Shown: piece by piece, positions 52,144 to 62,326 of the stretch
How positions within the stretch are numbered: the stretch's first letter is position 1
How the letters are laid out: every line of letters begins with the position of its first letter
Assembly: GCF_013408655.1 (NCBI RefSeq)
Contig: NZ_JACCBP010000003.1
Location: forward strand, 310,001-374,000
Reading direction: 5' to 3'
From: Pigmentiphaga litoralis
GTDB lineage: Bacteria > Pseudomonadota > Gammaproteobacteria > Burkholderiales > Burkholderiaceae_B
DNA: 64,000 nucleotides
Made by a program: the position numbers and the translations under genes
Notes under the pieces: model-generated
What the model was told of the DNA's origin: nothing
Database searches by the model: none
The model's input: the letters and a program-made list of their open reading frames with translations, nothing else

Positions 52144-53555
52144 ACGTCACGCGTTCCAGATCGCGGGCCGCCACGCCCGGCCCCCTGACATGGCTGCGGC
52201 AGCTGTGGGCGTCGGTCGCCTTCCGCCTGGCGCTGGGCTACGGCGTGTCGGTGATGCTGTTCATGCTGGTGATCCTGTCGGTGCTGTATGTGCAGACGAT
52301 CGGGGTGCTGCAGAACCGGATCGATCGCCAGCTGCGATCGACGTCGACCCGGCTGATCACGCATTTCGAGGCGGATGGCCGCGAGAAGATCCTGGCCGAG
52401 ATTGCCGATGCGCTGACCGACGGACAGAACACCGACACCGAAGCCTTCCTGCTGACCGATGCGCGTGGCCGCCGGATCGCGGGCAACATCGCGGCGTCGC
52501 CAGACCTGCTCAAGCCGACCAGCGGCGTGATCGACAAGGTATTCGTGCGGGATGGGCGCGCGGCCTATGGGCGCGTGCTGTCCATGCCCCTGCCCGATGG
52601 CGGGCGGCTGGTGGTCGGGCGCGACATGCAGGATCAGAAGGACCTGGAACAACTGGTGGGCAACGCCTTGCTGGGCGCCAGCCTGGTCGCGGTGCTGCTG
52701 GCCATTGTGGGCGCCATCGTGTTTCGCGACCAGCTGGAGTCCCGGGTCGGCGCCATTCGGCGCACCGCGGCGCAGATCGAAGCCGGGGACCTGACGCGGC
52801 GCATTCCGCTGTCGGGCAAGGAAGATGAATTTGCGCGGCTGGGCAATGACATCAACCTGATGCTGGATCGGATCGAGATCCTGATGGAAGGGGTGCGGCA
52901 TGTGTCCAATACCATCGCGCACAATCTGCGCACACCCTTGTCCCGCATCCGCTCCAAGCTGGATGTGGCGAACCGGCCTGGCGCAACCGTCGACCAGGTG
53001 CAGAACGCCGCCACGTTCGCGATCCGCGAGATCGAAGAACTGACGGTGGTCTTCGACAAGCTGCTGCAGATTGCCGAGGCCGAGTCCGGCGCGCGGCGGC
53101 AGATCTTCCAGCCGGTGTCACTGAGCGACATCGTGGCCGACGTGGTCGAACTGTACGAACCGGTTGCCGAAGAAAAGGACGTGCGCTTTTCGACCGAGCT
53201 TGCCGACAGCGCCGTGGCCGATGGCGATCGCGATCTGCTGGCCAGCGCCATTGCCAATCTGATCGACAACGCGATCAAGTACGCCGGCAGCCCGGCCGAG
53301 GTGTCGGTGCGGACGGTGCAGACGTCCGATTCGGTCTGCGTGGTGGTGCAGGACAACGGGCCCGGCATTGCCGCGGCCGAACGCGCCAAGATCGGCACCC
53401 GCTTCTTTCGGCTTAATGCTGCAGTGCCCGGTTATGGCCTTGGATTGGCCAGTGTGATGGCGATTGCCCACCTGCATCACGCTACATTCAAGCTGGACGA
53501 TGCAGGCCCGGGATTGGTAGCTACCCTGACCTTCAAGCGCGACGCAACAACATGA
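52140..53555 (+). CDS. Sensor histidine kinase
   Basis: A 471-residue membrane kinase starting with GTG at 52140. Two membrane segments (about residues 25–50 and 175–195) enclose a periplasmic sensor domain; then come HAMP (IEAGDLTRRIPLSG), the phospho-accepting H261 in IAHNLRTPL and the ATPase with NLIDNAIKYAG and VQDNGPGI. HNLRTPL replaces the commoner HELRTPL; such kinases may have altered phosphatase activity. The sensed signal is inferred to be a metal ion from the neighbouring efflux genes. Confidence 0.92.
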   Translation: MNVTRSRSRAATPGPLTWLRQLWASVAFRLALGYGVSVMLFMLVILSVLYVQTIGVLQNRIDRQLRSTSTRLITHFEADGREKILAEIADALTDGQNTDTEAFLLTDARGRRIAGNIAASPDLLKPTSGVIDKVFVRDGRAAYGRVLSMPLPDGGRLVVGRDMQDQKDLEQLVGNALLGASLVAVLLAIVGAIVFRDQLESRVGAIRRTAAQIEAGDLTRRIPLSGKEDEFARLGNDINLMLDRIEILMEGVRHVSNTIAHNLRTPLSRIRSKLDVANRPGATVDQVQNAATFAIREIEELTVVFDKLLQIAEAESGARRQIFQPVSLSDIVADVVELYEPVAEEKDVRFSTELADSAVADGDRDLLASAIANLIDNAIKYAGSPAEVSVRTVQTSDSVCVVVQDNGPGIAAAERAKIGTRFFRLNAAVPGYGLGLASVMAIAHLHHATFKLDDAGPGLVATLTFKRDATT

Positions 53556-53583
53556 CCAAACGGTAATAGTCTTTCCCCTTGCC

Positions 53584-53592
53584 TGTGGATAA
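53584..53592 (-). promoter_or_regulatory. Single DnaA-box match upstream of the efflux operon
   Basis: TGTGGATAA, complement of the consensus TTATCCACA, lies 87 bp before the membrane-fusion gene. One isolated nine-base match can occur by chance in this length. Confidence 0.25.
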
Positions 53593-53678
53593 CATCGCGT
53601 GTGCCATGCAGAGTGGCGTCCGAGCGCGTGGCGAATGCCCGCATCGAATCGATAATCGTTATCCGCAAGAGGGTTTTC

Positions 53679-54809
53679 ATGTCGGCGCCATTTTTCGTTC
53701 CAACGATCGTTCTTGCGGCAGCCTTGTCCGGGTTGATGGCGGGCTGTTCCGAGAAGCCGGCGCCCCCGCCGGCGGTCCAGGCCGAGCCCGCGCAACCCCC
53801 TCTGAAACCGGGTCAGGTTCGGGTCAAGGCCGCGTCGCTCAAGTACATGGATATCCAGGATCTGTCGCAGGCCGGTGCGGGCCGGGTGGTGTATGCCCCC
53901 GCGCGCATGGTATTCCGCGACGAGATGGTCTCCGAAGTCGCTTCGCCTGTCGCAGGCCGCCTGGTGGACGTGTCGGCCAAGGTGGGCGACACCGTCAAGG
54001 TCGGCACGCCGCTCGCCTCCATTTCCAGCCCTGAAGCGTCACGCATCCGCGGCGACTACCAGACCGCGGTCGTTGAACTGCGCGTGGCCGAGGCCGAGGC
54101 GCGCCGCCAGCAGATGATGACGGACAAGGGCATCGGCATTGCCTCCGAATTGTTCGTGGCCCAGGCCAAGCTGCAGGAAGCGCGCCATGCGGTGGATACC
54201 GCGTCGCGTGCGTCGGCCTATCTGGGCAACGGCGGCAGCGACGTCATCCAGCTGCGTTCGCCGCGCGCGGGTGTCGTCATCAACCGGACCGCGGTGCCGG
54301 GTTCGTCGGTCACGTCCGACACCGGCTCGTTGTTCACGGTGGGCGATCCGACCGCGCTGTGGATCACGGCCGACGTGTTTGAAAACGATCTGCGCGGCGT
54401 GCGCGAAGGCGCCCCGGTTCGCATCGAAATGCCGTCGCTGGACCAGCCCGTGACGGGCAAGGTGCAGCGCGTCGGTTCCGCGCTCAATGCGCAGACGCGC
54501 CGCGCCACGGTGTTCGTGTCGCTCGATCAGCCCAATCCCAATCTGCGCGCGGGCATGCTCGCCCGCGTCGGCATCACCACGACGGCGCCCGCCGGCATGT
54601 CGGTGCCGATCAATGCGGTGCTGATCAAGGACGGCCAGCGGTCGATCGTGTTCGTGCAAGTGGCCGAGACCACGTTCGAGGCACGCACGGTCATGCTGGG
54701 CCAGCCTTCCAATGGCTTCATCCCGGTCCTGGGTGGACTCAATCCCGGTGAAAAAGTGGTCGTGAAGGGCGGTCTGCTGCTCGACGGCTCGGCCAATCAA
54801 CTGCTGTAA
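53679..54809 (+). CDS. RND efflux periplasmic adaptor, CzcB-like lipoprotein
   Basis: A 376-residue membrane-fusion protein. The N-terminus is a lipoprotein signal with LSGLMAGC as lipobox, followed by a Pro-rich linker. The barrel-sandwich (VASPVAGRLVDVSAKVGDTV), helical hairpin, beta-barrel and membrane-proximal domains follow the family order. It links the inner-membrane pump to the outer-membrane channel, both encoded downstream. The start at 53679 gives the correct signal peptide. It follows the sensor kinase by 123 bp. Confidence 0.92.
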   Translation: MSAPFFVPTIVLAAALSGLMAGCSEKPAPPPAVQAEPAQPPLKPGQVRVKAASLKYMDIQDLSQAGAGRVVYAPARMVFRDEMVSEVASPVAGRLVDVSAKVGDTVKVGTPLASISSPEASRIRGDYQTAVVELRVAEAEARRQQMMTDKGIGIASELFVAQAKLQEARHAVDTASRASAYLGNGGSDVIQLRSPRAGVVINRTAVPGSSVTSDTGSLFTVGDPTALWITADVFENDLRGVREGAPVRIEMPSLDQPVTGKVQRVGSALNAQTRRATVFVSLDQPNPNLRAGMLARVGITTTAPAGMSVPINAVLIKDGQRSIVFVQVAETTFEARTVMLGQPSNGFIPVLGGLNPGEKVVVKGGLLLDGSANQLL

Positions 54810-54821
54810 CGGGATCTCTTC

Positions 54822-57800
54822 ATGCGTTCTCTCATTGCGCTGGTCGTCCACCGCCGTCTTGCCGCGGTGGCCGCCACTCTGGTGCTGGCCGCCTATGGCG
54901 TCTTTGCCTACCTGAACACTGCCATCGAAGCCTACCCGGACGTGACCAACGTCCAGGTCGGCATCATCTCGCTCGCGCCCGGTCTGGCGCCGGAAGAAGT
55001 CGAGCGCCAGGTCACCTTTCCGCTCGAACGTGAACTGAACGGCACACCGGGCCTGATCTCGCTGCGGTCCGAAAGTTACTTCGGCCTGTCGATGATCACC
55101 ATGGTGTTCAACGACACCACGCGCAGCTTCGATGCCCGCGTGCAGGTCACGCAGCGGCTGCCATCGGCCAATCTGCCCGATGGCGTCACGCCGGAAATGT
55201 CGCCCGACAACACGCCGCTGGGCAAGATCTACTACTACCGCCTGTACAGCGATCGGCACACGCTGGCGCAGCTGCGTTCCGAACAGGAATGGACGGTGGC
55301 GCGCGTGCTCAAGCAGATCCAGGGCGTGGCCGACGTCGTCAGCGTGGGCGGCTTCGTCAAGGAATTCCACGTGGAAGTGGATCCGGCCAAGCTGATCGCG
55401 CATGGCCTGACGCTGGATGAAGTCGTCGACGCCATCGGCAAGTCCAACCAGAACGTGGGCGGCGGCTTGCTGCGCCGGGGCGAACAATCGCTGATCATTC
55501 GCGGGATCGGTCTGCTCAAGACGCCGCGCGATATCGAAACCGTCGTGCTTTCCACCCACAACAACACGCCGGTGCGCGTGGCCGATGTGGCGCAGGTGGT
55601 GCAGTCCTATACGCCGCGCCAGGGCTCGGTCGGCATGGATGAGGAAGACGACATCGTCCAGGGCATCGTGCTGCTCAAGCGCGATGAAAACCCGACCAAG
55701 GTGCTGGACCAGGTCCACCTGAAAGTCGAGCAGATCAACAAGTCCATGCTGCCCGCCGGCATGGTGATCCAGCCGAGCTATGACCGGTCCAACCTGGTGG
55801 GTCACACGCTCAACACCGTCTATCACAACCTGTTCTTTGGCGCGACGCTGATCATCGGCGTGCTGTGGCTGTTCCTGCGCAGCCTGCGCGGATCGCTGAT
55901 CGTCGCCATCGTGATTCCGCTGTCGCTGCTGGTTGCCTTTATCGGCCTGTACCTGATGAAGCTGCCCGCCAACCTGATCTCGATGGGGGCGATCGACTTC
56001 GGGATCATCGTGGACGGCGCGGTGGTGCTGACCGAAGCCATCATCCACAAGGCGCGATTACGCAAACCGACCACCCAGCGCGACATGTATGCGCTGATCA
56101 TCGACGCCGCGGTGTCGGTGGCGCGGCCCACGCTGTTCGCCATGGCCATCGTGATCGCGGCGCTGATTCCGGTGTTCTCGCTGGAAAGCATCGAAGGCCG
56201 GATCTTCCGTCCCTTGGCGCTGACCTATACCTTTGCGCTGATCGGCGCGCTGATCTTTGCGCTGACCCTGGTGCCGGCCCTGTGCGCGATTTTCCTGCGT
56301 CCCAAGGATGTGGCGGCGCCCGAGCCCAAGGTGTTCCTGCGCATGCATCACGGTTTTTCCGGATGGATGTCGCGCATCCTGGGCAGCCGCGGCGCCAAAC
56401 AGAAGGTCATGGGTATCGCCGTGATCATGCTGGTGGTCGCAGGCTATTCGGCGATCCACCTGGGCACCGAATTCCTGCCTGAGCTGGATGAAGGCGACGC
56501 CTACGTGCTGGTGCAGATGCCGCCGTCGATTTCCCTGCAGAAGGGCCAGGAACTGCTGCGCACGATCCGCATGCGCCTCAAGGCGCCGCCGGAAGTGATC
56601 GCGGTGACAAGCGAGCAGGGCCGTCCGGAAGACGGCACCGACAACGAAACCATCAACGTCGCCAAGGTGCTGGTTCGCCTGAAGCCGCGCGATCAATGGC
56701 GCAAGGGGCTGGACAAGGAAACGCTGGTGGGCGAGATGCGTGAATCACTGTCCGACCTGCCGGGCGTGCAGTTCAACTTTGCGCAGCCGATCCGCGACAG
56801 CGTCGAAGAGTCGACATCGGGCGCGCGTGGCCAGGTGGTGCTCAAGCTGTTCGGCCAGGACATCGACACCATGCGCGGGATCCTGCAGCAGACCAAGGCC
56901 TCGGTTGCCAAGATCCCGGGCGTTGTCGACCTCGACCTGTATCGCGATGCCCCGGCGCCGCAGCTGCATATCGAGTTCAACCGCGAAGCCCTGGCCCGCT
57001 ATGGCATTGCCATGACGGTGGCCGACACGGCAGTCGAAACCGCGCTGGCCGGCAAGGTCGTGACGGCGGTGTGGGAAGGCGAACGCAGCGTGCCGGTGCG
57101 CGTGCGCCTGCCCTTCCCGAACCGCATGGACGAGGCGCGGATCCGTGAAATCCAGGTGGCCACACCTGACGGCAACTACGTGCCCCTGGGCGCCATTGCC
57201 ACGGTCGGCTTCAAGGTGGGCAACGCGTCCATCTTCCGCGAAGGCAATTCGCGCTACATGGCGCTGAAGTTCAACGTGGAAGGCCGCGACATCGGGTCGG
57301 TCGTGAAAGACACCTTTGAAGCATTCGATCGCGACATCAAGCTGCCCGAAGGCTATATCGCGCAGTGGGGCGGCCAGTGGGAAAACCAGCAGCGCGCCGC
57401 GGCGCGTCTCAAGGTGGTGATCCCGCTGTCGTTGCTGGTGGTGTTCGTGCTGCTGTTCAGCGCGCTGGGCAGCGCCCGCAGTGCGGTGCTGATCCTGTTG
57501 ACCGCGCCGTTTGCGATGGTCGGGGGCGTGATCGCCTTGCACCTGACCGGCATCGACCTGTCGATCAGCGCGGCGATCGGCTTCATTGCGCTGCTGGGGC
57601 AGGTGGCGCTGGCCGGCCTGCTGGTGCTGAGCGCGGTCGAAGACTTGCGGCGTGACGGCGTAGCGATGATCCCGGCGTTGATCGAAGGCACGGCGGAACG
57701 CATGCGGTCGATCCTGATGGTGACCTGCCTGGGTCTGCTGGGTCTGCTGCCGATGGCGCTGTCCACCGGCGTGGGCAGCGAAACCCAGCGCCCGTTCGCG

Positions 57801-57947
57801 TCGGTGGTGGTCGGCGGCATGGCCGTGCTGCCGCTGATCTCGCTGTTCGTCCTGCCGGTGCTGTATGCCTGGTTCGGACCCAAACGTATGTTGACCGCCG
57901 AGCAGCAGGATGAGCTCGACGAGAATGAGGAAGCCCGCCATGCATAA
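54822..57947 (+). CDS. Heavy-metal efflux RND pump, CzcA family
   Basis: A 1041-residue inner-membrane pump with two groups of membrane segments and two large periplasmic loops. The charged residues of the heavy-metal subfamily are complete in the fourth membrane helix: D392, D398 and E405 in DFGIIVDGAVVLTE. It is proton-driven. The metal (zinc, cobalt, cadmium, or copper/silver) cannot be fixed from what I can read. The gene begins 12 bases after the adaptor and overlaps the outer-membrane gene by eight. Confidence 0.94.
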   Translation: MRSLIALVVHRRLAAVAATLVLAAYGVFAYLNTAIEAYPDVTNVQVGIISLAPGLAPEEVERQVTFPLERELNGTPGLISLRSESYFGLSMITMVFNDTTRSFDARVQVTQRLPSANLPDGVTPEMSPDNTPLGKIYYYRLYSDRHTLAQLRSEQEWTVARVLKQIQGVADVVSVGGFVKEFHVEVDPAKLIAHGLTLDEVVDAIGKSNQNVGGGLLRRGEQSLIIRGIGLLKTPRDIETVVLSTHNNTPVRVADVAQVVQSYTPRQGSVGMDEEDDIVQGIVLLKRDENPTKVLDQVHLKVEQINKSMLPAGMVIQPSYDRSNLVGHTLNTVYHNLFFGATLIIGVLWLFLRSLRGSLIVAIVIPLSLLVAFIGLYLMKLPANLISMGAIDFGIIVDGAVVLTEAIIHKARLRKPTTQRDMYALIIDAAVSVARPTLFAMAIVIAALIPVFSLESIEGRIFRPLALTYTFALIGALIFALTLVPALCAIFLRPKDVAAPEPKVFLRMHHGFSGWMSRILGSRGAKQKVMGIAVIMLVVAGYSAIHLGTEFLPELDEGDAYVLVQMPPSISLQKGQELLRTIRMRLKAPPEVIAVTSEQGRPEDGTDNETINVAKVLVRLKPRDQWRKGLDKETLVGEMRESLSDLPGVQFNFAQPIRDSVEESTSGARGQVVLKLFGQDIDTMRGILQQTKASVAKIPGVVDLDLYRDAPAPQLHIEFNREALARYGIAMTVADTAVETALAGKVVTAVWEGERSVPVRVRLPFPNRMDEARIREIQVATPDGNYVPLGAIATVGFKVGNASIFREGNSRYMALKFNVEGRDIGSVVKDTFEAFDRDIKLPEGYIAQWGGQWENQQRAAARLKVVIPLSLLVVFVLLFSALGSARSAVLILLTAPFAMVGGVIALHLTGIDLSISAAIGFIALLGQVALAGLLVLSAVEDLRRDGVAMIPALIEGTAERMRSILMVTCLGLLGLLPMALSTGVGSETQRPFASVVVGGMAVLPLISLFVLPVLYAWFGPKRMLTAEQQDELDENEEARHA

Positions 57948-59517
57948 GTCCCTGCCCACGCTGATGATGGCGTTGGCACTGCCGCTGTCGCTGCCCGCAG
58001 CGATCGCCCAGACCCTGTCCACGCCTCGCGCGGCCACGTCGCCTTCGATGCCATCGTCCTCCATGCCGTCGTCATCGGTGCCATCGTCGTCGAACTCGGC
58101 CTCGCCGGCTGCGCCGACGATGTCGCCCGGCCTGCCGGGTTCGGCGGGTCCGGTTGTGCCGGGTGCGGTCTCGCCCGGTGCGCCGGGGTCGATGCCGTCG
58201 GCCATGCCGCCTGCGATGCCTGGCGCGATGTCGCCCGGCGTGACCGGATCGCCGTCGCCCGCCATGCCGAATGTGCCGGCGCCGCAATACGCGCCGCCGC
58301 CCACCATGTCGCAGTCGTCCTATGGCACCACGTCGCTGGGCTATGTCGGCCCGTCAGCCCGGTCGGCCCCGTTGACGGCGGACGTCACGCTGCAGCAGCT
58401 GCTGGACCTGGTCAAGACCTTCAGCCCATCGCTGGCAGCCGAGCGCAGCACGGTCGCCATGGCCGAAGCCGACCTGATGGCGGCGCAGACGTATACCAAT
58501 CCCGGCGTCAGCTTCACGACCAAACGGGGCGAGCAGGAAACCACGCTGTTCCAGGACGTGCCGATCTTTGGCCAGCGCGGCAAGCGGATCGAAGCGGCGC
58601 AGAGCGGCATCGAAGCTGCCCGCGCCAATCTGCGGCTGGTGTACGCCAACGCCTTGCAGGACGCGGCGCGCGATTTCATGTCGCTGCTGGTGGCGCAAGA
58701 ACGTGAAAAGCGCTGGGTCGATGCGCGGCAGGATCTGGAATCGGCGGCGCGTATCGTGTCGGGCCAGGTTGAAGCCGGATCCCGCAGCCAGTACGACCTG
58801 ACGCGCCTGGACATCGAACGCGCCCAGCTCGACGCCCAGCTGGCGCAGGCGCAGGGGCAGACCTATGAAGCCTCGGCCCGGGTCGCGGCCGATGTGGGCG
58901 AGCCTGCCTGGCGTCCGCGTGCCGCCGGCGCCATCGTGCCGCGTTGGGCCTCCATGAATTTCGACGCGATGTGGCCGCAGGCCCAGACCCGCCTGCCGTC
59001 CGTGCGCGCGGCCCTGGCGCAGCAGACCTTTGCCGAAAAGATCCTGGAATCGGAACGCCGTGAAGCGTATCCGGTGCCGACCTTGTCGGTAGGCCGGGTC
59101 AACAACCGGCAGGAAGGCAACAGCAACACCTTCGGCATTTCGATGGGCATCCCGCTGTTCGACCGCAACCAGGGTCCCATCGCGCGTGCCGTGGCCGAAG
59201 CGCAGGGCCAGCAGCTGCGCGCCCGTGCCGTCATCCTGGCGGCCGAAGGCGAACTGCGCCGCGCCACCGACCAGCTCAATCGCCGCCAGCAACTGACGGA
59301 ACGGTTCGAAAAGGAAGGCCTGGCCATGACCCCGCGGCTGCGTCAGATGGCGCAGGATTCGTACACCCTGGGCCGGGGCGGCATCCTGGAACTGGTGGAT
59401 GCAATCCAGGCGATTGCGGAAAAGAAGAACACCTACCTGGATCTGATCGAAGCCGCCTTGCAGGCGGAAGTGGACGTGCGGGTCGCGTCGGGCGAGCTGG
59501 GCGCCGATCTGGAGTAG
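57940..59517 (+). CDS. TolC-family outer-membrane efflux protein with Pro/Ser/Met-rich N-terminal segment
   Basis: A 525-residue outer-membrane factor (CzcC-like). The signal peptide ends near PAAIAQ. Residues roughly 25–135 are low complexity (SMPSSSMPSSS, PGAVSPGAPG, AMPPAMPGAM), before a normal TolC-type helical domain from about residue 145 (ADVTLQQLLDLVKTFSPSL). GAGGAA seven bases upstream supports the ATG at 57940; in-frame ATGs at 57910 and 57925 are alternatives. It would complete the tripartite metal exporter. The Met-rich repeats could contact soft metal ions, which is speculation. Confidence 0.9.
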   Translation: MHKSLPTLMMALALPLSLPAAIAQTLSTPRAATSPSMPSSSMPSSSVPSSSNSASPAAPTMSPGLPGSAGPVVPGAVSPGAPGSMPSAMPPAMPGAMSPGVTGSPSPAMPNVPAPQYAPPPTMSQSSYGTTSLGYVGPSARSAPLTADVTLQQLLDLVKTFSPSLAAERSTVAMAEADLMAAQTYTNPGVSFTTKRGEQETTLFQDVPIFGQRGKRIEAAQSGIEAARANLRLVYANALQDAARDFMSLLVAQEREKRWVDARQDLESAARIVSGQVEAGSRSQYDLTRLDIERAQLDAQLAQAQGQTYEASARVAADVGEPAWRPRAAGAIVPRWASMNFDAMWPQAQTRLPSVRAALAQQTFAEKILESERREAYPVPTLSVGRVNNRQEGNSNTFGISMGIPLFDRNQGPIARAVAEAQGQQLRARAVILAAEGELRRATDQLNRRQQLTERFEKEGLAMTPRLRQMAQDSYTLGRGGILELVDAIQAIAEKKNTYLDLIEAALQAEVDVRVASGELGADLE

Positions 59518-59535
59518 GGACTGTCCCGGCACGGC

Positions 59536-59574
59536 AAAAAAAAGCCTCGCGGTGATCAGCCGCGAGGCTTTTTT
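59536..59574. terminator. Bidirectional terminator between efflux operon and aldehyde dehydrogenase gene
   Basis: GCCTCGCGG (59544–59552) pairs with CCGCGAGGC (59560–59568). An A-run stands before and a T-run after, so it can serve the plus-strand operon and the minus-strand gene. Confidence 0.9.
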
Positions 59575-59674
59575 CATGGGGACATCGCCGCGTTCGTCAC
59601 GGCCCGTCGAGCCGCGATGCGGTCAGCGCTGCCCGACGGGCGATCGCGCGGTTGGCGCCATCGCCCCTGACCGC

Positions 59675-61255
59675 TTACGCGCGGCCCAGCTCGCCATCCA
59701 CCAGGCGCCAGAGGCCCAGCGGATTGCCGTCTTTCAACGACGCATCCAGCAGTTCCTGCGGCAGGTTCTGGTAGCACACCGGACGCAGGTAACGTTCGAT
59801 GGCGGAGGCGCCCACCGACGTTGTCCGGCTGTCGGACGTGGCCGGGAAGGGGCCGCCGTGCACCATGGCATACGACACTTCGACCCCGGTCGGGAAACCG
59901 TTGACCAGCACGCGGCCGGCCTTGCGTTCCAGCACGCGGAGCAGGGCGCCGGCCGCGGCGTAATCGGCCGGGTCGATCTGCAGGGTGGCGGTCAGCTGAC
60001 CCGACACGTGTTCGGCCACGGCGCGCATTTCGGCGTCGTCGGCGCAGACCACCAGCAACGAGGCCGGACCGAACACTTCTTCCTGCAGCTGGGGGCTTTT
60101 CAGGAACGTGGCGGCGGTGGTTTCAAACACGGCAGCCTGCGCATCATGCGGGCCGTTGGCGGCAACGCCCATGCCGATCTGCGAGACGCCACTGGCCGCG
60201 GCCAGTTCGTTCACGCCGTGGCGGTAGGCCTGGTGGATGCCGGGGGTCAGCATCGTGCCGGCGGCCTTGGCCGTCACGGCTTCGGTCACGGCCGTCTTGA
60301 ACTGGGCCAGCGCCGGGCTGTCGACGGCAATGACCAGGCCGGGGTTGGTGCAGAACTGGCCCACGCCCATCGTCAGCGAATCAATGAAGCCGCGGGCGAT
60401 GTCGCCGCCGCGTGCCGTCAGCGCGGCAGGCATCAGGAACATCGGGTTGATGCTGCTCATTTCGGCATACACCGGAATCGGTTCCGGACGGGCCGCCGCG
60501 GTGCGGCACAGGGCCAGCCCACCGGCTCGCGAGCCGGTAAAGCCCACGGCCTTGATGGCAGGGTGATTGACCAGTGCCTGGCCGATCTCGATGCCCGCGC
60601 CGACCACCAGCGAGAACACGCCTTCGGGCATGTCGCACGCAATGGCGGCTTTCTGGATGGCGCGGCCTACCAGTTCGGACGTACCGAGGTGGCCCGGGTG
60701 GGCCTTGGCCACGACCGGGCAGCCGGCCGCCAGGGCCGACGCCGTGTCGCCACCGGCGACCGAGAAGGCCAGCGGGAAGTTGCTGGCGCCGAACACGGCG
60801 ACTGGGCCGACCGCGATCTTGCGCATGCGCATGTCGGGCCGTGGGGGCGCGCGGTCGGGCAGGGCGGTGTCCAGGGTCGCGTTGACCCAGCGGCCGTCGC
60901 GCACCAGCTTTGCGAACAGGCGGAGTTGACCGGTCGTGCGGCCGCGCTCGCCTTGCAGGCGGGCGGTGGGCAGGCCCGACTCGAGCGCCGCGCGTTCAAT
61001 CAGGGTGTCGCCAATCGCCTCGATTTCGGTTGCGATGGCTTCAAGGAAAGCGGCACGCGCTTCCGGCGTGGTTTCGCGATAGGTGTCGAAGGCCTGGGCA
61101 GCCAGGTCGCAGGCCTGCTGGACTTCGGTTTCGCCGCCCCCGCCGAACGGAGGATCGATCTCTTCGCCCGTCGCGGCCTGGATGGCGCGCAGGGTGGCGG
61201 TCGATCCGCGAACGGTAGTGCGGCCGATGAGCATGTCGCCGGTAATGGTGGTCAT
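59675..61255 (-). CDS. Aldehyde dehydrogenase, 2-oxoglutarate-semialdehyde dehydrogenase type
   Basis: A 526-residue NAD(P)-dependent aldehyde dehydrogenase. The catalytic Glu is in [12 protein letters not shown] and the nucleophile Cys in [30 protein letters not shown] lines the cofactor site. These features match 2-oxoglutarate semialdehyde dehydrogenases of sugar-acid and hydroxyproline degradation. AGGAG precedes the start. It follows the 2-hydroxyacid dehydrogenase gene by 45 bases, probably in one operon. No dehydratase for a full pathway is in view. Confidence 0.88.
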   Translation of the reverse strand: MTTITGDMLIGRTTVRGSTATLRAIQAATGEEIDPPFGGGGETEVQQACDLAAQAFDTYRETTPEARAAFLEAIATEIEAIGDTLIERAALESGLPTARLQGERGRTTGQLRLFAKLVRDGRWVNATLDTALPDRAPPRPDMRMRKIAVGPVAVFGASNFPLAFSVAGGDTASALAAGCPVVAKAHPGHLGTSELVGRAIQKAAIACDMPEGVFSLVVGAGIEIGQALVNHPAIKAVGFTGSRAGGLALCRTAAARPEPIPVYAEMSSINPMFLMPAALTARGGDIARGFIDSLTMGVGQFCTNPGLVIAVDSPALAQFKTAVTEAVTAKAAGTMLTPGIHQAYRHGVNELAAASGVSQIGMGVAANGPHDAQAAVFETTAATFLKSPQLQEEVFGPASLLVVCADDAEMRAVAEHVSGQLTATLQIDPADYAAAGALLRVLERKAGRVLVNGFPTGVEVSYAMVHGGPFPATSDSRTTSVGASAIERYLRPVCYQNLPQELLDASLKDGNPLGLWRLVDGELGRA

Positions 61256-61300
61256 GGGGGTCTCCTGGAGTCGGAAGGGGGCAGGTGAGATGGGGGAGCG

Positions 61301-62239
61301 TCAGGCGATCGGTGTCTGCAGCTGGCCGTCGGCAAAGTAGTGCTTCAGGTTGCTGATCACCAGGTCGCCCATCGCCTTGCGGGTCTCAAAAGTGCCGCTG
61401 GCGATATGCGGCAGCAGCACCACGTTGTCGAGCGTCATCAGGGCTTGCGGCACGCGGGGTTCGAATTCGAATACGTCGAGTCCGGCGCCACCCAGGCGCT
61501 TGTCAGTCAGTGCGGTGACCAGGGCGGCTTCATCCACCACGGTGCCCCGCGCAATGTTGATCAGGAAGCCTTTGGGGCCCAGGGCGGCCAGCACGTCGGC
61601 CGACACCAGGTGGCGGGTGGACGGGCCGCCGGCCACGGCCACCACCAGGAAGTCGCACCACTCGGCCAAGGCTGTCAGCGAAGGCTCGTGCTGCCAGGGC
61701 ACGTCCTGAACCGGGTTGCGGCTATGGTAGCGCACGTCCATTTCAAAGCCGGACGACCGGCGGGCAATGGCCTGGCCGATCCGGCCCAGACCCAGGATCC
61801 CCAGGCGTTTGCGCGCGACCTGTGTCTGCAGCGGAAACGCGCCATTGAGCCAATCGCCCCGGCGCACGAACCGGTCGGCTGCCGACATGCCGCGCGCGGC
61901 GTCGATCACCAGGCCAAAGGCCACGTCGGCGACACAATCGTTCAGCACGTCGGGCGTATTGCTGGCCACGATGCCGCGGCGCTTCAGGGCGTCCACATCC
62001 AGCAGTTCATAGCCCACGCCAAAGCTGGACACGACTTTCAGATTGGGCAGGGCGTCGATCAGGGTGGCGTCCATGCCGACCCGCGCCGACGTGACGGCGC
62101 CGTTGAAGGTGCTGCCGTGCCGTTCCAGAAAAGCCGGTACGTCCGCTTCCTTGGCCAGCAAGTGAACGGGGAACGTGGCGGCCAGTTCCGCCTCAAGTTC
62201 CGGGGCAAGACGGCCGATCTGCAGAAGGGAAGGTGTCAT
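61301..62239 (-). CDS. D-isomer-specific 2-hydroxyacid dehydrogenase
   Basis: A 312-residue NAD(P)-dependent dehydrogenase. The Rossmann motif GLGRIGQAIA and the catalytic Arg (NIARGTVVDEAAL), Glu and His (PHIASGTFETRKAM) are visible. It resembles glyoxylate/hydroxypyruvate reductases. It probably interconverts a 2-oxoacid and a D-2-hydroxyacid. Its pairing with the semialdehyde dehydrogenase suggests sugar-acid metabolism, but that is inference. Confidence 0.88.
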   Translation of the reverse strand: MTPSLLQIGRLAPELEAELAATFPVHLLAKEADVPAFLERHGSTFNGAVTSARVGMDATLIDALPNLKVVSSFGVGYELLDVDALKRRGIVASNTPDVLNDCVADVAFGLVIDAARGMSAADRFVRRGDWLNGAFPLQTQVARKRLGILGLGRIGQAIARRSSGFEMDVRYHSRNPVQDVPWQHEPSLTALAEWCDFLVVAVAGGPSTRHLVSADVLAALGPKGFLINIARGTVVDEAALVTALTDKRLGGAGLDVFEFEPRVPQALMTLDNVVLLPHIASGTFETRKAMGDLVISNLKHYFADGQLQTPIA

Positions 62240-62326
62240 GGGGGGATGCGATCCAGGAAGTACCGAAGGGGAAGCGGGAAATAGGAAGCAGCTAGATGTA
62301 CGATGTCTGTCAAGTGTAGGCGAAAC

